Shown here piece after piece: positions 6,841-10,167 of a stretch of DNA of 10,167 nt. The DNA is from RGIG426 sp045643425. Its GTDB lineage: Bacteria > Bacillota > Clostridia > Oscillospirales > Acutalibacteraceae. Under the pieces are notes generated by a model, which worked only from the letters and a program-made list of their open reading frames with translations, did no database searches and was not told the DNA's origin. The stretch lies in contig JAZUKW010000089.1 in the NCBI GenBank assembly GCA_045643425.1, positions 1-10,167 of the forward strand, read 5' to 3'. The position numbers and the translations under genes were made by a program. Each line of letters opens with the position of its first letter. Position 1 is the first letter of the stretch.

Positions 6841-7338
6841 TTAGACTGTTTCGTTCGCATCGTCGTCCCATTCCTCGATGAGGTGGACGCGCGACACGTC
6901 TTTTTTATCAAAAACGAGCGGCTGCTCATTTTCGTCCGTAATAACGATTTGCCCGTCGTCGCAGGGCTGTAAGATGCCGGCAAACTCCCGCTCGCCGTCA
7001 CGCGGGGCAAACAGGGTAACGACCACCGCGTCGCCCTCGCACCATTCGAAATGCTCCGGGCGGGTAAGCTCCCGCTCGATGCCGGGGGAGGAGACCTCCA
7101 GCGTGTAGGCGGTGGCAATGGGGTCCGCCTCGTCCAGCACGGGGTTGAGCGCCCGCGTCATCGCCACGCAGTCGTCGATTCCGACGCCGCCGTCCTTGTC
7201 GATGAAATACCGCAGATACCACGAAGCGCCCTCTTTTACAAAGCGCACGTCCCAGATAACGAGACCGAGCTCGTCTGCGAGCGGCTGGGCAAGCTTGCGG
7301 CAAACGTCAACGGTATTTCCACCTTTTTTCGTTGCCAA
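6841..7338 (-). CDS. rimP: Ribosome maturation factor RimP
   Basis: RimP binds the free 30S subunit and is needed for its efficient maturation. The 165-residue product shows the family core: WYLRYFIDKDGGVGIDDC (about 40-57), then LDEADPIATAYTLEVSSPG (69-86) and IERELTRPEHF (87-97), followed by the C-terminal SH3-like domain with an acidic tail. The best start is a TTG at 7336-7338, because AAGGAG (7347-7352) lies 8 nt upstream. A GTG at 7363-7365 in the same frame would add nine residues but has no Shine-Dalgarno site. It is the first gene of the operon, about 80 nt after the transcription start predicted from the promoter at 7426-7454. Its leader contains a strong hairpin that may control this ribosome binding site. 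Identity is firm; the TTG is a well-supported inference. Confidence 0.95.
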   Translation of the reverse strand: MATKKGGNTVDVCRKLAQPLADELGLVIWDVRFVKEGASWYLRYFIDKDGGVGIDDCVAMTRALNPVLDEADPIATAYTLEVSSPGIERELTRPEHFEWCEGDAVVVTLFAPRDGEREFAGILQPCDDGQIVITDENEQPLVFDKKDVSRVHLIEEWDDDANETV

Positions 7339-7346
7339 AACGTCCT

Positions 7347-7352
7347 CTCCTT
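7347..7352 (-). promoter_or_regulatory. Ribosome binding site of rimP (decides a TTG start)
   Basis: AAGGAG on the minus strand lies 8 nt before the TTG at 7338. The alternative GTG at 7365 lies upstream of this site and has none of its own. The site is complementary to CUCCUU in the 3' arm of the leader hairpin (7374-7380). Confidence 0.7.
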
Positions 7353-7373
7353 CCAAAAAGGTCACTACAACAC

Positions 7374-7399
7374 AAAGGAGCGGGTCGCCCCACTCCTTT
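7374..7399 (-). promoter_or_regulatory. Hairpin in the 5' leader of the rimP-nusA-infB operon
   Basis: In the minus-strand RNA, AAAGGAGUGGG (7399-7389) pairs with CCCGCUCCUUU (7384-7374) around a GCGA loop, a GNRA tetraloop, giving 11 pairs. The one non-Watson-Crick pair is U-G in this RNA but would be C-A in the plus-strand RNA, so the structure suits the operon transcript. It lies about 20 nt into the leader. No long U-run follows, so a plain terminator is unlikely. The 5' arm holds a Shine-Dalgarno-like AAAGGAG and the 3' arm its complement. Confidence 0.65.
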
Positions 7400-7425
7400 A
7401 CTTAACCTTATCTTTACCGTAACCC

Positions 7426-7454
7426 ACTATACCACATCCGTTTGCATTTTGCAA
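7426..7454 (-). promoter_or_regulatory. Sigma-A promoter of the rimP-nusA-infB operon
   Basis: On the minus strand, -35 TTGCAA (7454-7449) and -10 TATAGT (7431-7426) are 17 bp apart. An extended -10 TGG directly precedes the -10. The predicted transcription start is near 7418-7420, leaving a leader of about 80 nt before the rimP TTG. AT-rich sequence upstream (7455-7480) could act as an UP element. Confidence 0.8.
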
Positions 7455-7483
7455 CCCCTTTTGTAAAAAATATTTATAAGGAC

Positions 7484-7512
7484 TTGAAAATCCCACCGCA
7501 GAATGGTATACT
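7484..7512 (+). promoter_or_regulatory. Sigma-A promoter of the degV-family gene
   Basis: -35 TTGAAA (7484-7489), 17-bp spacer, -10 TATACT (7507-7512), with an extended -10 TGG just before it. It diverges from the operon promoter, with 29 bp between the two -35 boxes. The region 7339-7545 between the divergent genes holds the two promoters, the operon leader and a short degV leader; nothing else was seen. Confidence 0.82.
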
Positions 7513-7545
7513 AAACGACGGAAAAGTCACAAGGAGGAACGAACT

Positions 7546-8397
7546 ATGTCGAAAGTGATCATCAGCGCGGACAGCACCTGCGATCTGTCGCCGGAGCTTG
7601 TGGAGCGCTACAACGTTCACGTGATCCCGCTGCACGTTACGCTGGGGGACAACACCTATTTTGACGGTGTGGACGTGAACGCCGCCGATATTTACGCCTA
7701 TTACGACGAGAACAAAGCTCTTCCCACCACGTCGGCTATCAACATCGACGAGTACGAGCAGTTTTTTAAAGGCTTGCTCGCGGAGGGGGACAGCGTGGTG
7801 CATATCTGCACCGGCTCGGCGATCTCGTCCTGCTGCCAGAACGCGCGTATCGCCGCCGAAGAAGTGGGGAACGTCTATGTGGTAGACAGCTTGAGCCTTT
7901 CCACCGGCATCGGTCTTTTGGTGCTTGCCGCCGCGGAAAAAGCGCAGGCGGGAATGTCCGCGGCGCAGATCGCCGCCGAGGTGGAGGCGCTTCGTGCACA
8001 CGACCACGCGAGCTTTTTCCTCGACACGCTCGAATATCTCTACAAAGGCGGTCGCTGCTCGGCGCTCGCGATGTTCGGCGCGAACGTCTTAAAGCTGCGC
8101 CCCTCGATTTTGGTGGATGACCAGACGGGTGCTATGGGCGTCGGCAAAAAATACCGCGGCACCTACGAGCGCGTGATGGAGGAGTATATCCGCGACGAGC
8201 TTTCGGGAAAAGACGTCGTGACCGACTACGCGTTTGTGACCCACTCCGGCGTGTCGCCCGAGCGGGAGGCGATGGCGGTGGAATTTGCCAAAAAATACGG
8301 CAAATTCAAAGAGGTTTACGTCACCCAAGCCGGCTCGACCATCTCGTCCCATTGCGGCCCGAACTGCCTCGGTGTTTTGTATTTCACCAAGCCGTAA
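7546..8397 (+). CDS. DegV family protein (fatty-acid-binding, FakB-like)
   Basis: DegV/FakB proteins bind a fatty acid, and in characterised cases present it to the kinase FakA for phosphorylation and entry into phospholipid synthesis. The 283-residue product has the family markers: DSTCDL (9-14), PTTSA (60-64, a head-group binding region), GSAISS (90-95), VDSLSLSTG (113-121), LEYLYKGGR (162-170) and a C-terminal SHCGPNCLGV (268-277), which corresponds to the family's usual HxGPGxLG. No signal peptide or membrane segment is seen. The ATG has AAGGAGG 8 nt upstream. It is a single-gene unit with its own promoter and terminator, and no fakA is in the window, so its lipid ligand and partner are unknown. 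Firmicutes often carry several degV paralogs, so FakB function is not certain for this copy. Confidence 0.92.
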   Translation: MSKVIISADSTCDLSPELVERYNVHVIPLHVTLGDNTYFDGVDVNAADIYAYYDENKALPTTSAINIDEYEQFFKGLLAEGDSVVHICTGSAISSCCQNARIAAEEVGNVYVVDSLSLSTGIGLLVLAAAEKAQAGMSAAQIAAEVEALRAHDHASFFLDTLEYLYKGGRCSALAMFGANVLKLRPSILVDDQTGAMGVGKKYRGTYERVMEEYIRDELSGKDVVTDYAFVTHSGVSPEREAMAVEFAKKYGKFKEVYVTQAGSTISSHCGPNCLGVLYFTKP

Positions 8398-8413
8398 GCA
8401 CAACGAAAAGTGC

Positions 8414-8445
8414 AAAAGCCTTGCCGTTTTCGGCAAGGCTTTTTT
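8414..8445 (+). terminator. Rho-independent terminator after the degV-family gene
   Basis: AAAAGCCTTGCCG (8414-8426) and CGGCAAGGCTTTT (8431-8443) form a perfect 13-bp stem around a TTTT loop, followed by further T residues to 8445. It begins 17 nt after the degV stop codon. The A-rich left arm would give a weaker U-tract on the minus strand, but no minus-strand gene ends here. Confidence 0.93.
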
Positions 8446-8457
8446 CGTCGGAAACTC

Positions 8458-8486
8458 TTGCCAAAAGCGGGGGAGTGTGGTATACT
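8458..8486 (+). promoter_or_regulatory. Sigma-A promoter of icd
   Basis: -35 TTGCCA (8458-8463), 17-bp spacer, -10 TATACT (8481-8486) with an extended -10 TGG before it. It starts 13 nt after the degV terminator. The predicted leader before the icd ATG is about 32 nt. The icd ribosome binding site (about 8511-8520) is purine-rich but weak, without GGAGG. Confidence 0.78.
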
Positions 8487-8524
8487 CAAAACCGTAAATC
8501 ACAACCGAAAGTGAGTGAAGAAAA

Positions 8525-9733
8525 ATGGCAAAGATCCAAATGAAAACCCCTCTTGTGGAAATGGACGGCGACGAGATGACCCGCGTGCTGTGGAGCGGCA
8601 TTAAAGAGAAGCTCATCTGCCCGTTCGTGGACCTCAAAAGCGAGTATTACGACCTCGGTTTGCCGCACCGCGACGAGACGGACGACCGGGTGACGAAGGA
8701 TGCCGCCGAAGCGATCAAAAAGTACGGTGTCGGCGTCAAATGCGCCACCATTACGCCGAACGCGCAGCGCGTCGAAGAGTATAAACTGAAACAGATGTGG
8801 AAAAGCCCGAACGGCACCATCCGCGCGATTTTGGACGGCACGGTGTTCCGCGCGCCCATTCTCGTCGAGGGCATCCACCCGACGGTCTCTACGTGGAAAA
8901 AGCCGATCACCCTCGCGCGTCACGCTTACGGTGATATTTATAAAAACACCGAAATGCGCGCTCCGGCGGGCAGCCGTGCCGAGCTGTGCGTGACCGACAA
9001 GGACGGCAACGAGACCCGCACCCTCATCCACGATTTTGCGGGTGACGGCGTGGTGATGGGAATGCACAACACCGACGCGTCGATCAGCGGCTTTGCCCGC
9101 GCCTGCTTCCGCTTTGCGCTCGACTGCAAGCAGGATCTGTGGTTCTCCACCAAGGACACGATCTCCAAGACCTACGATCACCGCTTTAAGGATATTTTCG
9201 CCGAGATTTACGAAAACGAGTTCAAAGCCGCGTTCGAGGAAGCGGGCATCACCTACTTCTACACCCTCATCGACGATGCGGTGGCGCGCGTTATCCGCTC
9301 GGAGGGCGGCTTTATCTGGGCGTGCAAAAACTACGACGGCGACGTGATGAGCGATATGGTCGCGACCGCGTTCGGCTCGCTTGCTATGATGACCAGCGTG
9401 CTCGTCTCTCCCGACGGCAACTACGAATACGAAGCGGCGCACGGTACGGTCACGCGCCACTATTACCGTTATCTGAACGGCGAGCAGACCTCGACGAATC
9501 CCGTTGCCACCATTTTCGCGTGGTCGGGAGCCTTGCGCAAACGCGGCGAAATGGACGATCTGCCGGAGCTGCAGGCCTTCGCCGACAAGCTCGAAAAAGC
9601 CACGATCGACACGATCGAGGGCGGCGTGATGACCAAAGATCTGATCGGTCTTTCGACGATCGAGAACAAGCGCGGCGTCAATTCCGACGAGTTTTTGGAT
9701 GCGATCGCCGAAAATTTGGCAAAAGCCCTGTAA
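8525..9733 (+). CDS. icd: NADP-dependent isocitrate dehydrogenase, eukaryotic-type (subfamily II)
   Basis: This enzyme oxidatively decarboxylates isocitrate to 2-oxoglutarate, making NADPH. The 402-residue sequence resembles the homodimeric eukaryotic IDH1/IDH2 group far more than E. coli Icd. Recalled human IDH1 active-site residues are matched, several at identical numbers: Thr77 in KCATITP, Ser94 in KSPNG, Arg100, Arg109, Arg132 in ARHAYGDIY, Tyr139, then the lysine in FSTKDT (210) and the metal aspartates in NYDGDVMSD (273 and 277). Near the C-terminus it has AAHGTVTRHY and TSTNPVATIFAW, both typical of this group. The length is complete. It has its own promoter, follows the degV terminator, and is followed by pgk after 75 nt with no clear terminator. 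No citrate synthase or aconitase is in view. The likely role is glutamate precursor and NADPH supply; coenzyme choice is inferred from the subfamily. Confidence 0.96.
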   Translation: MAKIQMKTPLVEMDGDEMTRVLWSGIKEKLICPFVDLKSEYYDLGLPHRDETDDRVTKDAAEAIKKYGVGVKCATITPNAQRVEEYKLKQMWKSPNGTIRAILDGTVFRAPILVEGIHPTVSTWKKPITLARHAYGDIYKNTEMRAPAGSRAELCVTDKDGNETRTLIHDFAGDGVVMGMHNTDASISGFARACFRFALDCKQDLWFSTKDTISKTYDHRFKDIFAEIYENEFKAAFEEAGITYFYTLIDDAVARVIRSEGGFIWACKNYDGDVMSDMVATAFGSLAMMTSVLVSPDGNYEYEAAHGTVTRHYYRYLNGEQTSTNPVATIFAWSGALRKRGEMDDLPELQAFADKLEKATIDTIEGGVMTKDLIGLSTIENKRGVNSDEFLDAIAENLAKAL

Positions 9734-9739
9734 TTTCTC

Positions 9740-9768
9740 TTGAAAAAGAGGAAAGAATGGGTTATAAT
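9740..9768 (+). promoter_or_regulatory. Consensus sigma-A promoter of pgk
   Basis: -35 TTGAAA (9740-9745), 17-bp spacer, -10 TATAAT (9763-9768), the closest match to consensus in the window. It begins 6 nt after the icd stop codon. The predicted leader before the pgk ATG is about 34 nt. No strong terminator separates icd from this promoter; a 5-bp CTCTT/AAGAG stem with a GAAA loop is too weak. Some pgk transcription may therefore come from icd read-through. Confidence 0.85.
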
Positions 9769-9808
9769 AAAATGTGGTTGAAAAATAATTAGGAAAGGAA
9801 CCTGACCT

Positions 9809-10167
9809 ATGTCTATGCTCAACAAAAAAACCGTAGAAGACCTCAACGTCAAAGGCAAACGTGTTCTCGTCCGCTGTGATTTCAACGTGCCGCTGAAAAA
9901 CGGCGTGATCACCGACGAAAACCGTATCGTGGCGGCTCTGCCGACCATCGAGTATTTGCTGAAGAACGATGCGAAAGTCATCCTCTGCTCTCACCTCGGC
10001 AAGCCGAAGGGCGAGCCGAAGCCGGAATTCTCGCTCGCGCCGGTCGCCGTGCGCCTGTCCGAGAAGCTCGGTAAAGACGTGGTGTTCGCCGCCGACGACA
10101 ACGTGGTGGGCGACAACGCCAAAGCCGCGGTCGCCGCGATGAAAGACGGCGACGTGGTGCTGCTCCA
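9809..10167 (+). CDS. pgk: Phosphoglycerate kinase, N-terminal part (cut by window edge)
   Basis: PGK transfers phosphate from 1,3-bisphosphoglycerate to ADP in glycolysis (reversed in gluconeogenesis). The visible 119 residues are the start of the N-terminal, 3-phosphoglycerate-binding domain. RCDFNVPL (22-29) and SHLGKPKG (61-68) are the family signatures, followed by FSLAPVAVRLSEKLG (74-88) and MKDGDVVLL, where the gene leaves the window. Usual length is about 390-400 residues, so roughly 70% is missing. The ATG at 9809-9811 follows AAAGGA (9794-9799) by 9 nt; a second in-frame ATG at 9815 is possible but is spaced less well. It has its own consensus promoter immediately upstream. In many Firmicutes pgk sits with gap and tpiA; whether that holds here lies beyond the window. 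Confidence 0.96.
   Translation, partial: MSMLNKKTVEDLNVKGKRVLVRCDFNVPLKNGVITDENRIVAALPTIEYLLKNDAKVILCSHLGKPKGEPKPEFSLAPVAVRLSEKLGKDVVFAADDNVVGDNAKAAVAAMKDGDVVLL

Noticed and set aside
5539..6972. A 477-codon open frame on the plus strand opposite ylxR, nusA and rimP
   Set aside because: Same composition artefact; it crosses three real gene boundaries and lacks any family motif.
7370..7382. A boxA-like antitermination motif (CGCTCCTTTGTG) in the operon leader
   Set aside because: It differs from boxA (GCTCTTT core) by an inserted C, has no neighbouring boxB or boxC, and the bases are already explained as the 3' arm of the leader hairpin.
7374..7399. The leader hairpin as an intrinsic terminator or attenuator
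   Set aside because: Only UUU, then GUGUUGU, follows the stem, not a proper U-tract, so simple termination is unlikely without help.
9738..9751. A small CTCTT-GAAA-AAGAG hairpin after icd as a terminator
   Set aside because: Only 5 bp, AT-rich, with no U-tract, and it overlaps the pgk -35 box.
8486..9994. A 502-codon open frame on the minus strand opposite icd and the start of pgk
   Set aside because: Antisense to two conserved enzymes, spans their intergenic promoter, and has no recognisable domain.
1..10167. A new defence, mobile or biosynthetic system
   Set aside because: All coding space is accounted for by well-known housekeeping families. No transposase, integrase, direct-repeat arrays, att-like sites, CRISPR repeats, tRNA genes or composition breaks were seen.

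Overview
The window looks like a chromosomal housekeeping segment from a moderately GC-rich Bacillota, most likely a member of the Clostridia (Oscillospiraceae/Ruminococcaceae-like). The reasons are the gene order rimP-nusA-ylxR-ylxQ-infB-rbfA-nrnA-truB-ribF with nrnA between rbfA and truB, strong AAGGAGG-type Shine-Dalgarno sites, sigma-A promoters with 17-bp spacers, and protein sequences closest in style to Firmicutes families. The lineage call is inference from gene order and motif recognition; no database search was possible.

Minus strand, about 7420 down to 1: a nine-gene translation and transcription operon. It starts at a sigma-A promoter (7426-7454) with an ~80-nt leader that carries a GNRA-capped hairpin. 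It then encodes ribosome maturation factor RimP, elongation/termination factor NusA, the small RNA-binding proteins YlxR (RnpM) and YlxQ (L7Ae type), initiation factor IF-2, ribosome-binding factor RbfA, the DHH nanoRNase/pAp phosphatase NrnA, tRNA pseudouridine-55 synthase TruB, and the N-terminal half of RibF (FAD synthetase/riboflavin kinase), which runs off the left edge. Genes are separated by 1-41 nt or overlap by 4 nt, so translational coupling is likely. The products act on 30S maturation, initiation, tRNA modification, RNA turnover and transcript elongation. No internal promoter or terminator was seen.

Plus strand, 7484 to 10167: three genes transcribed away from the operon. A DegV-family fatty-acid-binding protein has its own promoter and is closed by a strong intrinsic terminator (8414-8445). 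A eukaryotic-type (subfamily II) NADP-dependent isocitrate dehydrogenase follows, with its own promoter. Phosphoglycerate kinase follows, also with its own consensus promoter, and runs off the right edge.

There are no mobile elements, CRISPR arrays, rRNA or tRNA genes. I see no convincing new multi-gene system. The points most worth a second look are: (1) ylxQ has no ATG, GTG or TTG positioned to make the full L7Ae fold, yet an excellent Shine-Dalgarno site precedes an ACG codon, and the same site sits where a prfB-like +1 frameshift signal would be; (2) the operon leader hairpin's 3' arm could instead pair with the rimP ribosome-binding site, so a two-state RNA switch is possible.
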